From assembly GCF_045277565.1 (NCBI RefSeq), contig NZ_CP123585.1, positions 62,001 to 126,000 of the forward strand: a stretch of 64,000 nucleotides of DNA, in the 5' to 3' direction. The DNA is from Aliisedimentitalea scapharcae (GTDB lineage: Bacteria > Pseudomonadota > Alphaproteobacteria > Rhodobacterales > Rhodobacteraceae). The position numbers and the translations under genes were made by a program. This document shows, piece by piece, positions 8,525-17,842 of this stretch (the first letter of the stretch is position 1; the number at the start of each line of letters is the position of its first letter). The notes under the pieces were generated by a model. The model saw nothing but the letters and a program-made list of their open reading frames with translations, made no database searches and had not been told where the DNA came from.

Positions 8525-9664
8525 TTATGTGTTGTTGATCAGATGGCCGTCTTCGGGGTGCCAGCTGGCGGTGACGCCTGCGCCCACTTCGATGTCCAGC
8601 GCCTGCATGTCGCGCTGTTGCAGCTGCACGTTGACCGCAGTACCTGCGGCTGTCTCCAGCCGCAGGTTGACCAAGGCCCCTACAAATTCCTCGCCGATGA
8701 CCTTGCAGCGAACTTCATTTTCCGCCCATCCACCTTCGGCCGTGACTGAAATCTGATCAGCACGCACAATCAGACTGGTGTGTTGCCCTTCTTCGAGGTC
8801 GGGGAACTCGGACGCGTCACATTTGAATGCGCCATCAATGCTCTCCAACACAAAGTCACCGGTTTTTCGGGCGCGAGCAGTGCACTCAAAGATTGACGAA
8901 CCTCCCAGAAATTCGGCCACGAACGGGGTTGCCGGGCGCAAATAGATATCTTCGGGGCTGCCGGCCTGTTCGATGCGCCCCTGATTCATGATCACCACGG
9001 TGTCGGCCATGGAAAATGCTTCGGAGTGGCTGTGTGTGACATAGACAAATGTGATGCCCAATTCGCGTTGCAGACGCTTCAACTCTCCTTGCATCTGGAC
9101 CGACAGATGCGCATCCAGCGCTGACAAAGGTTCGTCCAACAACAGGACCGACGGTTCCGTGACCAGGCACCGCGCCAAGGCAACGCGCTGACGCTGCCCT
9201 CCGGACAGCTGATTGATCGAACGATTGGCAAAGTCGCCTAAACCCAGTTTTTCCAACCACTCCAGCGCACGACGTTGGCGTTCCGATGCCTTGATGCCAT
9301 TCATGCGCAGGCCAAATTCTACATTCTCGCGCACTGACAGGAACGGAAACAGCGCCAGCGACTGCCAGACCATCGGCATTTCGCGTTCCCAGATCGGCAA
9401 CTCGTTGATCCGCGCACCTTCACGCAGAATGTCGCCGCTGGTCACGTCCTCCAGCCCGGCCAACATCCGCAACATGGTGGACTTCCCGCATCCGGACGGC
9501 CCCATGATGGCAATGAATTTACCCTCTTCGATGTCCAGGTTCAGATCGTCGACCGCGACAGCCGAGCCATAGGTTTTACGGATGCTTCGCAAGGAAATAT
9601 GGGCGTCGCTCATCGGGCGCTCCTGCAGTTCGGGCGCAAATGCGCTGTTGGTTTGAAAGTTCAT
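8525..9664 (-). CDS. ABC transporter ATP-binding protein, spermidine/putrescine (PotA) type
   Basis: A 379-residue protein. The nucleotide-binding domain carries Walker A GPSGCGKST (about residue 52), the signature LSGGQRQRVALARC and Walker B VLLLDEPLSA. A C-terminal TOBE-like regulatory domain follows from about residue 260. ATG 9664 overlaps the stop of the upstream permease gene (ATGA) and has GGAGG in front, so the longer open frame upstream is not used. It energises the import complex formed with the two permeases and the binding protein encoded upstream. Confidence 0.93.
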   Translation of the reverse strand: MNFQTNSAFAPELQERPMSDAHISLRSIRKTYGSAVAVDDLNLDIEEGKFIAIMGPSGCGKSTMLRMLAGLEDVTSGDILREGARINELPIWEREMPMVWQSLALFPFLSVRENVEFGLRMNGIKASERQRRALEWLEKLGLGDFANRSINQLSGGQRQRVALARCLVTEPSVLLLDEPLSALDAHLSVQMQGELKRLQRELGITFVYVTHSHSEAFSMADTVVIMNQGRIEQAGSPEDIYLRPATPFVAEFLGGSSIFECTARARKTGDFVLESIDGAFKCDASEFPDLEEGQHTSLIVRADQISVTAEGGWAENEVRCKVIGEEFVGALVNLRLETAAGTAVNVQLQQRDMQALDIEVGAGVTASWHPEDGHLINNT

Positions 9665-10458
9665 GACGCCTCCTTGGTCAGGCGGCGCAGCACCAGAAAC
9701 TGCGCGCCCAGGATCAGAGAGATGGAGGTAACAAAGGTGATCGAACCGATGGCGTTGATCCGCGGACTGACGGCCGATTGCAAAAAGCTGAGGATGCGTA
9801 CGCTGCTGGTTTCTTCCAACCCGCCAACAAACCAAGTCACTGCGTATTCATCAAAGCTGACAGCCATGCACAGCAAAAAGGCGGCCAGAATGGATGTTTT
9901 GGTTGCTGGGATGATCACTTCGCGAAATGCGCGCCAATTGGAAGCGCCCAGATTTTGCGCAGCAAATTCCAAATCACCGTCGATCTGAGAAAATCGCAAC
10001 CGGATGATAGCCATGGCAAAGGGGGATGTCAGAACGATATGGCTGACAATCACCGCCGGAAGCGTGCCTGACAGGCCAATGCGGGACAGATAAGCCAGCA
10101 TCGACAACCCGATCACCACCAACGGTATCAGCGGAGGCATCAGAGCAAAGATCAGAACCAGCTTTTTGCCGATAAAGTCGAACCGATAGTCGGCATAGGC
10201 AGCTGCGAACCCCATGGCCGTGGCAATCGGGGCCACGATCAGTGCGACCTTGATCGTGTTTTTGAACGCGTCGATGACCAGCGCATCGGCCAGGATCAAT
10301 CGGTACCAGTCCAGGGTGAAATCCCCCAAGGGAATGGTCGGGAACCGGTCCGAATTCAGCGAGAACACAAAATTCGTCAGGATCGGCGCATAGAGAAAGA
10401 TCAGCGCAAGACCTACAAATGCAATTGTCAGTCGGCGAGTGGTTTGGGAAACGCGCAT
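9661..10458 (-). CDS. ABC transporter permease, PotC type
   Basis: A 265-residue inner-membrane protein with about six predicted helices. The EAA-like loop reads AAQNLGASNWRAFREVIIPATK, which contacts the ATPase. It pairs with the permease encoded immediately upstream (3-base gap) to form the heterodimeric channel of a spermidine/putrescine-type importer. Confidence 0.92.
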   Translation of the reverse strand: MRVSQTTRRLTIAFVGLALIFLYAPILTNFVFSLNSDRFPTIPLGDFTLDWYRLILADALVIDAFKNTIKVALIVAPIATAMGFAAAYADYRFDFIGKKLVLIFALMPPLIPLVVIGLSMLAYLSRIGLSGTLPAVIVSHIVLTSPFAMAIIRLRFSQIDGDLEFAAQNLGASNWRAFREVIIPATKTSILAAFLLCMAVSFDEYAVTWFVGGLEETSSVRILSFLQSAVSPRINAIGSITFVTSISLILGAQFLVLRRLTKEAS

Positions 10459-10461
10459 GGA

Positions 10462-11322
10462 TCAGGCCCTCCGGTACGCATAGGTGATCGATGCAAGTGC
10501 AGTAACCAGCAATGTGGCGATCATCATGAGTGCCACCACAGCAGCACGAGGCCATTGTTGACCGGATTTGACGGTGTCGGCGATCAGGATGGACAGGGTG
10601 GTGAATCTGCCGCCGCCCAGATAGGTCGCGGTCACAAAATCCCCAAAGCTGAAAATAAAGGCGAACAGGGCTCCCAGCACGATCCCCGGGCGGGTCGCAG
10701 GCAACACGGTGGCAAACAGCACCCGCCGTGGACCACAGCCCAGATTATAGGCCGCATCAATCAACGTGCGATCCAATGACAACATCGAAATCGACTGGAT
10801 CACGATGACCAATGGCAATGTTAGCGTCACAAGCCCGACCATCAGAGCCAGAGGTGTATTCAACAGGCTTCCAGTTTCGATCCCGATGGCCGCCAATGTC
10901 TTCATGACAATGCCGTTTTCAGTCAGGTAGATCTGCCAGGAATAGATCCGCACCAGATAGCTGGTGAAAAACGGCACAACGAACAGCCCCAATATGATCA
11001 ACCGGGCCCGGTGGCTCAGGAAGAAGCTGATGGCCAGCGCACAGGGCAACGCAACCAGGGTGGCCAATGCGGACGCGGACATCGCAATGATAAAGGTCCG
11101 CATATAGGCGGCCCAGAAATAGTTGGCGGACAGGATTTTTTGCCAGTTCGCCAGTTGAAAATCCGGGGTCATCAGGAAATTGCGGACATCCCAGAAGCTG
11201 AGCCAGACCAACAGGATCATCGGCCCCAAAAAGAACCCGACCAACCAGATCGGCAAAGGTAAGCTCCATAAGGCCCGATAGGCCATGCGCGACAGGCGAT
11301 GTGAGTGAACGAAAGAGGTCAT
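10462..11322 (-). CDS. ABC transporter permease, PotB type
   Basis: A 286-residue inner-membrane protein with about six helices. The EAA-like segment is DAAYNLGCGPRRVLFATVLP, near residue 190. It is the first permease of the operon, about 97 bases downstream of the binding-protein gene, and an intercistronic hairpin lies in that gap. Confidence 0.92.
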   Translation of the reverse strand: MTSFVHSHRLSRMAYRALWSLPLPIWLVGFFLGPMILLVWLSFWDVRNFLMTPDFQLANWQKILSANYFWAAYMRTFIIAMSASALATLVALPCALAISFFLSHRARLIILGLFVVPFFTSYLVRIYSWQIYLTENGIVMKTLAAIGIETGSLLNTPLALMVGLVTLTLPLVIVIQSISMLSLDRTLIDAAYNLGCGPRRVLFATVLPATRPGIVLGALFAFIFSFGDFVTATYLGGGRFTTLSILIADTVKSGQQWPRAAVVALMMIATLLVTALASITYAYRRA

Positions 11323-11357
11323 TGGAGATCCGTGTGGTCTGTGATGCCGGGTTAAGT

Positions 11358-11389
11358 GCCCGCCGCCCGGATCAGATCGGGCAGCGGGC
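11358..11389 (-). terminator. Intercistronic hairpin after the binding-protein gene
   Basis: Arms GCCCGCCGCCCG and CGGGCAGCGGGC pair along 12 bp, with one G-U pair on the minus-strand RNA and an 8-base loop. There is no T-run, so it more likely stabilises the upstream message or partly attenuates than fully terminates. Confidence 0.6.
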
Positions 11390-11419
11390 CACAGAGCGAC
11401 TGTGGGAGTTCAGGAGAGG

Positions 11420-12532
11420 TCAGGCGCTCTTGTAGGCGGACCAGAAATCGTTCCAGTCGGCCAGATCCTGTTGCAGCGGCAGCTGGCGAATGTGGATACG
11501 GCCCTTGCGGATCAGGTCGATTGCGTTTCCGTCACCCTGGAACATGCCCAGGTGGCGGGCATCATCCGGTTTCTCCGCGATCATGCGGTCCCAGCCGGAT
11601 TTCGATGGAATAATCGCCGGGAACACGTTCAGGTTTGCCAGATTGTATTGGCCCTCTGGGCTGGAAACATGCTGGATAAACTTGCGGGCCAACTCTGCCT
11701 TGCGCGACCCGCGCCCGACCGAGAAGCTTTCAGTGAACTGAATGCCGCCCTGTTCCGGAATGGTGGTGGTCACATTGGCACCGTCACGGCGCAACACCCC
11801 GGTGATCCATTCACCGATACCAGGCATAACCGTGACTTCGCCTGACTTCAGCGAAGACAGAACCCCGCCGTAGTCATAGAACCCCCTCACCTGCGGCTTC
11901 AGGCTCAAAGTGGTGTCCTGTAGTTTTGCCCAGGCGTCGCTGCCTATGTCATAGGGTTCGCCATTGCCGTCGCGCAGGCTCAACACACCCAGATTGGGCA
12001 GATGCCAGTCGAAATGGCCAACCTTGTCTTTGTTCTTGGCGTCCCACAGCATGTCATAAGACATCGCCTCTTTGACAGACACCGCGTCCAGGTTGTGCGA
12101 GATCCCCAAAAAGCCAAAGCGGCTGATCACCGCATAAAGGTCATTATTGTGCCAGTGACCGGGGAAATGGTGAAATTCGGGGAAAAAGTCGTCGAAAGGA
12201 AAGTCCTCGGCATCCAGCTTTTCGACAAAGTTGGCCCGCACCAGCTGTTGCACATATTCTGCATCGGCGTGGATCAGGTCGTAGGTGCCCGCCGGAGATT
12301 GCGCCAACAGGGCAAGCATCTGTTCGCCACCCACATAATATTTTGGCGTGATTTTGACATTGTGCAATTCTTCGAATTCAGCGACCGCATCCGGTTCTGC
12401 CTGACCATACCAGGCCAGCATTGTCATCTCGGTAACTGATTGGGCACGGGTGATGGATGGCATCGCCAATGCGCCTGCGGCCAATGCGCTGGTCCTCAGC
12501 AGCGCACGCCGTGTGAAAGTCGTTTTTGCCAT
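11420..12532 (-). CDS. Periplasmic solute-binding protein, PotD/spermidine-putrescine type, Tat-exported
   Basis: A 370-residue protein. The N-terminus MAKTTFTRRALLRTSALAAG has a twin-arginine pattern, with cleavage near TRAQS (residue about 31), so it is probably exported folded. The mature protein has the type 2 periplasmic-binding fold of PotD-like proteins. ATG 12532 has GGAG upstream (GGGAGGAGCC); longer in-frame starts lack the leader. It is the first gene of the operon. The true ligand is not readable; compounds other than polyamines are common in this family. Confidence 0.88.
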   Translation of the reverse strand: MAKTTFTRRALLRTSALAAGALAMPSITRAQSVTEMTMLAWYGQAEPDAVAEFEELHNVKITPKYYVGGEQMLALLAQSPAGTYDLIHADAEYVQQLVRANFVEKLDAEDFPFDDFFPEFHHFPGHWHNNDLYAVISRFGFLGISHNLDAVSVKEAMSYDMLWDAKNKDKVGHFDWHLPNLGVLSLRDGNGEPYDIGSDAWAKLQDTTLSLKPQVRGFYDYGGVLSSLKSGEVTVMPGIGEWITGVLRRDGANVTTTIPEQGGIQFTESFSVGRGSRKAELARKFIQHVSSPEGQYNLANLNVFPAIIPSKSGWDRMIAEKPDDARHLGMFQGDGNAIDLIRKGRIHIRQLPLQQDLADWNDFWSAYKSA

Positions 12533-12720
12533 TTTTGGCTCCTCCCTTACGTGGATGAAGGGAAGTATTCGGGCCAGGCGCATTTCCAACAATCGAGCAG
12601 AATTCAGCCATGTCCAAGTTTTTCTCAGCCTTTGACAGCGCCGTATTTCCTCCTGAGCCGGAACGTGTTTGGTGCTGTTCATCCAGAGATTGCACAAGAT
12701 CTCGAAACGCGAATCATTGA

Positions 12721-13650
12721 TCAATTCTGTGGCATGAATTGCAGCCCGTATGGGCTGTCACGAAACGCATCCGCTTCGCCGAGGAGCCAATCCTGAAAGG
12801 CTCTAACCTTAGCGGATTGGGCCCGTTCGGCCGGGCATACCAGGTAATAGCTACGATCCTTCAGCGCCTTTGGAATCGGGGCCGCAATGCGCCCGCGTTC
12901 GATTTCACGGGACGCTGCAATCACACTGACCAATGCGGCGGCCCGGTTGTCCATAGCTGCTTCGATGCACATGATTTCGTCGCTAAAATTTGCGATCGGT
13001 TTGACGTTGCTTGCATCAACCCCGACAGAGGCGAACCAGGTTTTCCAACTGGGATCGCCGTCACCAAATCCCAGCCATTCATATTCCACCAGGTCGCGGC
13101 ACAACAAATCCGCGGGTGTTTTGATCTTGCTTTGCATCTTGCGGGAACAAATCGGAGTGACATAGTCATCCAGCACCCATGCCGCATGAGCGTCGGGGTC
13201 CGGTGCATCCGTATATCGGATCGAGATATCGACCGAAAAGCGCGCGAAATCCAGAACGCTATCAGATGCGATAACCTTGACATCCAGCTCAGGATACAAC
13301 CGACTGAACTTCGGCAAACGGGGACTTAGCCAGCTCCAGGCAAACGAGCGGGTTGTTGTCACCACCAGCTCGCCTTCGATCTCATCCATACTCAGCTGGG
13401 CCACCCCCTGGTTCAGCTGTCGAAAGGCGTTGCTGACAAACGGGGTCAGCATCTCGCCTTCGGCGGTCAGTTTCAGCGACCGGGTCAATCGGTGAAACAG
13501 CTGTACGTCCAGCTGTGTTTCCAGGGTTTTCAAACGGTGACTGATCGCAGTGGGGGTCAGCAGCAGTTCTTCGGCAGCCAGCTTGATGCTCAGGTGCCGC
13601 GACACGGCCTCAAAAGCCTGCAAGCTGGTCAAAGGTGGCAAACGTTTCAC
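12721..13650 (-). CDS. LysR-family regulator, GcvA type
   Basis: A 309-residue protein starting at a GTG (13650). The HTH region reads PPLTSLQAFEAVSRHLS, then LTPTAISHRLKTLE, and the effector domain follows. It is the last gene of the ribose-type transporter run, 67 bases after the permease stop, and lies about 190 bases upstream of the polyamine-type operon on the same strand. It could regulate either transporter. The upstream extension of the frame does not look like protein. Confidence 0.88.
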   Translation of the reverse strand: MKRLPPLTSLQAFEAVSRHLSIKLAAEELLLTPTAISHRLKTLETQLDVQLFHRLTRSLKLTAEGEMLTPFVSNAFRQLNQGVAQLSMDEIEGELVVTTTRSFAWSWLSPRLPKFSRLYPELDVKVIASDSVLDFARFSVDISIRYTDAPDPDAHAAWVLDDYVTPICSRKMQSKIKTPADLLCRDLVEYEWLGFGDGDPSWKTWFASVGVDASNVKPIANFSDEIMCIEAAMDNRAAALVSVIAASREIERGRIAAPIPKALKDRSYYLVCPAERAQSAKVRAFQDWLLGEADAFRDSPYGLQFMPQN

Positions 13651-13717
13651 GGGCGAACCTCTTCCTCCAAAGGCGAGACCCCTCCACAAGGAAGGGGCCA
13701 ATGGGGATAGTCTGGGT

Positions 13718-14704
13718 TCAGCTTCGTCGTGAACGCAACACGTCCAAAGCAGCGGCCACAACCAGAACAAGACCAGTCGTCATCAAACTCAACTCAGTTG
13801 GAACGTTCATCAGAATCAGCCCGTTTGCCAACATGCCCAACAACCACACCCCCAACACGACGCGGATCACAGATCCCTTGCCACCGGCAAACGGGATTCC
13901 ACCCAACAACACGGCCGTCAGCACGCTCAGTTCAACCCCGACCCCCAGGGTGCCCGCCGGTGCCGAATTGATCCGCGAAATGCTCATCAAGGCCGCGACC
14001 GCCACAAAAAATCCGGTTCCGGCATAGAGCGCGATACCAATGGCCTTGACCCGCAACCCCACCAAAAAGGCGGCCCGCTGGTTTACACCCAGGGCCACAA
14101 TCTGGGGTCCGATGGGCAACAAGGCCATTACAGCCGCCCCCAGCGCGATCACTGCCATCATGATCCACGTCAGGATTGGCAACCCCAGCACCCGCTCATA
14201 ACCAATGACCAAGAATTCCTCAGGAAAGCCAAAGATCGGATTGGGGGCCAGCCATTGCGCCAAACCCCGGATCAGAGTCAGCGTTCCGAGCGTGACAATG
14301 ATCGGCGACATCCCCAGCGACGCGACCAGCAAACCATTGATCAATCCGACTCCGGTCCCGACCGCCAATGTCAGCAAAATAGCGCCAGGGATACCAAGCG
14401 GCTCAAAGCTGAGACCGGCGACGACACCACATAACGCCAGGGTCGAACCCACAGACAAATCAATCTTGCCCGCCATCAACAGCATTGCAAAGGGGATTGA
14501 AATCGTCATCAACGCAGACACCTGCACCGAAATCGAAATCCAATTGTTGGCGGTCATGAACACCGGCGCATTCAGATAAAAAAACACGGCCAGAGCCGCA
14601 ATCGCAACCGGCAGCGCCGCCGCCACCGACAATTCAAACCAATCACGGTTCTTGGGGTTTTCGGGTGCTGCAGCCGCGCCCCGCGTCATTCCTGTATCGG
14701 TCAT
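13718..14704 (-). CDS. ABC transporter permease, ribose (RbsC) type
   Basis: A 328-residue inner-membrane protein with about 8-10 helices. The family-typical loop MLLMAGKIDLSVGS is near residue 80 and a GMSPIIVTLGTLTL segment follows. Its start overlaps the ATPase stop (ATGA). It forms the channel of a carbohydrate-type (CUT2) importer with the two-domain ATPase and the binding protein upstream. Confidence 0.92.
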   Translation of the reverse strand: MTDTGMTRGAAAAPENPKNRDWFELSVAAALPVAIAALAVFFYLNAPVFMTANNWISISVQVSALMTISIPFAMLLMAGKIDLSVGSTLALCGVVAGLSFEPLGIPGAILLTLAVGTGVGLINGLLVASLGMSPIIVTLGTLTLIRGLAQWLAPNPIFGFPEEFLVIGYERVLGLPILTWIMMAVIALGAAVMALLPIGPQIVALGVNQRAAFLVGLRVKAIGIALYAGTGFFVAVAALMSISRINSAPAGTLGVGVELSVLTAVLLGGIPFAGGKGSVIRVVLGVWLLGMLANGLILMNVPTELSLMTTGLVLVVAAALDVLRSRRS

Positions 14705-16221
14705 CAGGTCAATTCCATCTGTTCGGCGCTGTGTTCGGCCTTGTGTGCCAGTTCAATCAGCTGTTCTTCGTCGTGGGGATTGTCGATCAGGGCCACTTGT
14801 TGACCGCGCCCCAGCACCATCACCTTGTCCGCTAGCAGACAGATTTCGGTTGCATCCGAGCTGGCCACAATGATCGTCGTGCCCTTGCGTTTAACGTCGG
14901 CCAGGGCCTCGTACAATTCGTGACGTGCCCCGATATCGACGCCTTGAGTTGGTTCGTCCAGCAACAGCAATTGCACCCCCGACCCTTCAAGCAACCAGCG
15001 AGAAACCATGATCTTCTGGGCGTTGCCGCCGCTGAACCGCTGCCCCTGCAACCGGGGGTTCGGTGGTTGGATGTTCAAACGCCGGGCCGCCCGTTCAAAA
15101 CCACGTCCTTCCTGCTGAAAGCTGCGCAGCAGCCGTGGCATCGGCGATCGGCCCATATGTGGCACCATCAGGTTTTCAACTGCCGAAAAACTGGCAAACA
15201 GGCTTTGCTCCTTGCGATCGCTCGCCACCAGTGCAACCCCGTTGGTCAGCGCATCGCGTGGCGAAGAGAAGGCGCGTTTTTCGCCATTCAATACCATCTC
15301 CCCCCCCGACAGCGGCGCGGCACCCGACAGACATTCCAGCAATTCGGTGCGCCCCGCACCCATCAACCCATAGATACCCAGCACCTCGCCCCGGTGCAGC
15401 CCCACGTTGATGGGGCCAACAAATCCTGTCTTTAGATTACTCAGCCGCAGGGCTTCGGGGCCATCCGCGACAAACGGGATACTCTCCAGCCCGCTCATCA
15501 GCGCATCCGGTGAAATCGCATCCGTCATGTCGGCAATCGACACCTCGCCCACAGGGCGGGTCCACAAAATGCGACCATCGCGCAGAATCGTGACCTGATC
15601 GGCAATCTTGGGGATTTCATCGAGAAAGTGGGTGACATAGATCACCCCGATTCCGTCATTTGCCACCGCCTGGCGGATCACCTCGTGCAGGGCTTTGGCC
15701 TCTTTGTCCGACAAGGATGCGGTCGGTTCATCCAGGATCAAGAATTTCGGTTTCAATCGCAGCGCGCGGGCAATTTCCACCACCTTGCGTTCTCCGACCC
15801 CCAGCGCGCCCAAGTCGCCGCGCGGGTCGATATCGTCAACTCCCAAACGCGCGAGCAGATCGCGCGCCTGGGCGTTCTGGGCGCGGCGGTCCACCCGACC
15901 GCCACGCTTGATCTCGTGACCGAGAAAAATGTTGTCGGCGACGCTCAGACCTTCAAAGACTTGGAAGTGCTGATAGATGATCGCAACTCCCTGGTCCTGA
16001 ACCTGTCTGGGTGACGCGCCCCGCAGCGACGCCCCGTCGACAAGGATATCGCCTGCATCCGCATCCTGCGCCCCGCTGACACAGTTAAGCAGCGTGGATT
16101 TCCCGGCCCCATTGGCCCCGAGAAAGGCCAAAACCTCTCCGGCCTTTACGGTCAGATCCACCCCTTTGAGCACGGCAACCGGGCCATAGGATTTGCGCAG
16201 GTCTTTCACCTCAAGACGCAT
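14704..16221 (-). CDS. ABC transporter ATP-binding protein with two ABC domains, RbsA/MglA type
   Basis: A 505-residue protein with two fused nucleotide-binding domains. The first has Walker A GANGAGKST (about residue 38) and Walker B FLILDEPTAS. The second has the degenerate GLMGAGRTEL loop usual in this family, the signature FSGGNAQKI and LLLLDEPTQG. ATG 16221 has AAGGAGA 5-8 bases upstream. It drives import with the RbsC-type permease; the start of that gene overlaps this stop codon. Confidence 0.93.
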   Translation of the reverse strand: MRLEVKDLRKSYGPVAVLKGVDLTVKAGEVLAFLGANGAGKSTLLNCVSGAQDADAGDILVDGASLRGASPRQVQDQGVAIIYQHFQVFEGLSVADNIFLGHEIKRGGRVDRRAQNAQARDLLARLGVDDIDPRGDLGALGVGERKVVEIARALRLKPKFLILDEPTASLSDKEAKALHEVIRQAVANDGIGVIYVTHFLDEIPKIADQVTILRDGRILWTRPVGEVSIADMTDAISPDALMSGLESIPFVADGPEALRLSNLKTGFVGPINVGLHRGEVLGIYGLMGAGRTELLECLSGAAPLSGGEMVLNGEKRAFSSPRDALTNGVALVASDRKEQSLFASFSAVENLMVPHMGRSPMPRLLRSFQQEGRGFERAARRLNIQPPNPRLQGQRFSGGNAQKIMVSRWLLEGSGVQLLLLDEPTQGVDIGARHELYEALADVKRKGTTIIVASSDATEICLLADKVMVLGRGQQVALIDNPHDEEQLIELAHKAEHSAEQMELT

Positions 16222-16246
16222 TGGTTGTCTCCTTGTCCGGGACGCA

Positions 16247-17251
16247 TCAGTTGGCGTAATTGGCGAGCAGCTTGTCCAACAACGCCTGATCCGCCTTGCT
16301 AGCCAGAACCGTCGGGGTATAGGCAAAGCTGGGTTCGACATCGCGCACGGCATTCAGCGCCAGATCGACGATATTAGCACCAAGTTCGTTGATCAGGATC
16401 GCTGCAGAGGCGCGGTACGCCCCACCGTCGTTCACAGCAGACAACCCTTCGAGAGAGCCATCCTGACCCCCAACAAACATCGCGTCACCATTGGCACCAC
16501 TCAGCTTGATCGCACGCAGCGCGCCCACGGCGGCGTCATCCGCCATGCCGATGATGATGTCGAGATCGGGATGCTGTTGCAGCACGGTTTCGGCCACCCG
16601 CAGACCATTGGTCTGGTCGGCGGCATCCTGTTCGGCCACGACCGTGATCCCGTTTTCGGCAAATATTCGGGTAACTTCGGTCCAACGCGGGGCCAAAGGT
16701 GGCAGCGGCGTCAATGTGGTTACCAACGCTTTGGCATCTGTGACGTTGTTGGCCTTGGCCCAATCCACGGCGGCCTGCGCCACGATCTGACCGGATTGCG
16801 CGTGGTCAAATCCAACGAATCCGTCCGATCCGTCCATCTTGCCCAGATAGGTCAGCCATTTGATGCCCTGTGCCTGCGCCTGGCGTTGCAACGGCTGCAA
16901 CGCGGTGGGTTCGATCGGCAAGACAACAATGGCGTCCACATCCAATGTAATCCAGCCCTGGATGGCGTTGATCTGCTGTTCCAGGTTATTGGCCTGCGTG
17001 TTGTCATGCAGCACTGTCACACAGCCCAGATCCGCGGCGCGCGCATCGGCAAACCGGCGCACCTGCTTGACGATCGCAACCTCGGAAACCGAATGGCTAT
17101 AGGCGACCTTGTAGGTTTTGCCACCCTCACAGGCATTGGCCGCCGCGGCGCGCACCTGTTCGGTCGTGACGTCTTTGATGTCAGCGGCTTGGGCCAGCGT
17201 GCCGACGGTCAGGCCCATCGCAAGAGCGAAGGTTCTAGTCATGTTTTTCAT
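16247..17251 (-). CDS. Periplasmic sugar-type binding protein (RbsB/LacI-like fold)
   Basis: A 334-residue protein with a signal peptide ending near AQAAD (residue about 23) and a type 1 periplasmic-binding fold, including the hallmark IGMADDAAVGALRAIK segment and a VDAIVVLPIEP strand. It delivers ligand to the RbsC-type permease; the ATPase gene starts 25 bases downstream. The operon also encodes an amidase and an ABM-like protein, so the ligand may be a non-sugar or an amide-bearing compound. That is inference. Confidence 0.9.
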   Translation of the reverse strand: MKNMTRTFALAMGLTVGTLAQAADIKDVTTEQVRAAAANACEGGKTYKVAYSHSVSEVAIVKQVRRFADARAADLGCVTVLHDNTQANNLEQQINAIQGWITLDVDAIVVLPIEPTALQPLQRQAQAQGIKWLTYLGKMDGSDGFVGFDHAQSGQIVAQAAVDWAKANNVTDAKALVTTLTPLPPLAPRWTEVTRIFAENGITVVAEQDAADQTNGLRVAETVLQQHPDLDIIIGMADDAAVGALRAIKLSGANGDAMFVGGQDGSLEGLSAVNDGGAYRASAAILINELGANIVDLALNAVRDVEPSFAYTPTVLASKADQALLDKLLANYAN

Positions 17252-17310
17252 GGGTTTGTCCCTGTTGGTCTGTTGGAAGAGGTCCGCGATTTTACGGTTG
17301 GTATCAGTGA

Positions 17311-17337
17311 GGCGAGGCAGCCCCGGGCCGCCCCGCC
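17311..17337 (-). other. GC-rich intercistronic hairpin
   Basis: Arms GGCGAGGCAGCC and GGCCGCCCCGCC pair over 12 bp on the minus-strand RNA, with two G-U pairs and a 3-base loop. It sits between the ABM-like gene and the binding-protein gene. No T-run follows, so a message-stabilising or attenuating role is more likely than termination. Confidence 0.5.
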
Positions 17338-17344
17338 CAGATCA

Positions 17345-17731
17345 TCAGAATTCGAAGACGTTGGAGTATTTCACCGACAGCGAGTCCCCATCGACCAGCG
17401 ACAGAAAGCCCTTGGTGCGCGGATCTTCGACAAAACGGGGCAACGCGGCTTCAGCAGTTTCCAGCGAGGTCCAATAGACGACTTCGACCCAGGAGCCGTC
17501 GGTGTTGCGCGCCAGGTGGCGGGCGACGAAACCGTCATAGCCCTCCAGAACCACGTCCATCGCCAGGGTTTCGCGCAGGAATTCATCGGGGTTGGAGCCA
17601 TCAACCAGGTTGAACTCCAGGTATTCGACGATCACGGCATCGGTGATCGGGCGGTCTTCGGCAAAGCTGGCGGTAGCGGCGCCGACGACCATCGCAGCGG
17701 ACAGCGCCAGGGCTTTGAAGGTGTTTTTCAT
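17345..17731 (-). CDS. Small periplasmic protein, dimeric alpha-beta barrel (ABM-like)
   Basis: A 128-residue paralog of the protein encoded at 7389-7781. It has a signal peptide (MKNTFKALALSAAMVVGAATASFAE), then VIVEYLEFNLVDG, a helix, GFVARHLARNTDGSWVEVVYW and a final SLSVKYS strand. The shared pattern is F-V-x-R-H-x-A then W-(I/V)-E-V-V-Y-W. ATG 17731 follows GGAGAACAAAG. It lies between the amidase gene and the binding-protein gene on the same strand. The function is unknown. Confidence 0.72.
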   Translation of the reverse strand: MKNTFKALALSAAMVVGAATASFAEDRPITDAVIVEYLEFNLVDGSNPDEFLRETLAMDVVLEGYDGFVARHLARNTDGSWVEVVYWTSLETAEAALPRFVEDPRTKGFLSLVDGDSLSVKYSNVFEF

Positions 17732-17776
17732 CTTTGTTCTCCTGTTGGAAGTGGTGATTTCATTCGGCAAAAGAGA

Positions 17777-17818
17777 ACCCGACCCCCGGAGAGTTCGGGA
17801 GAGTTCAGAGGGCCGGGT
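17777..17818 (-). terminator. Terminator after the amidase gene
   Basis: On the minus strand, ACCCGGCCC pairs with GGGTCGGGT (one G-U pair) across a 24-base loop and is followed by TCTCTTTT. It begins 25 bases after the amidase stop and may separate amidase transcription from the transporter genes. Confidence 0.65.
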
Positions 17819-17842
17819 CCGGAGGAAACCGTTCGCGGGGAG

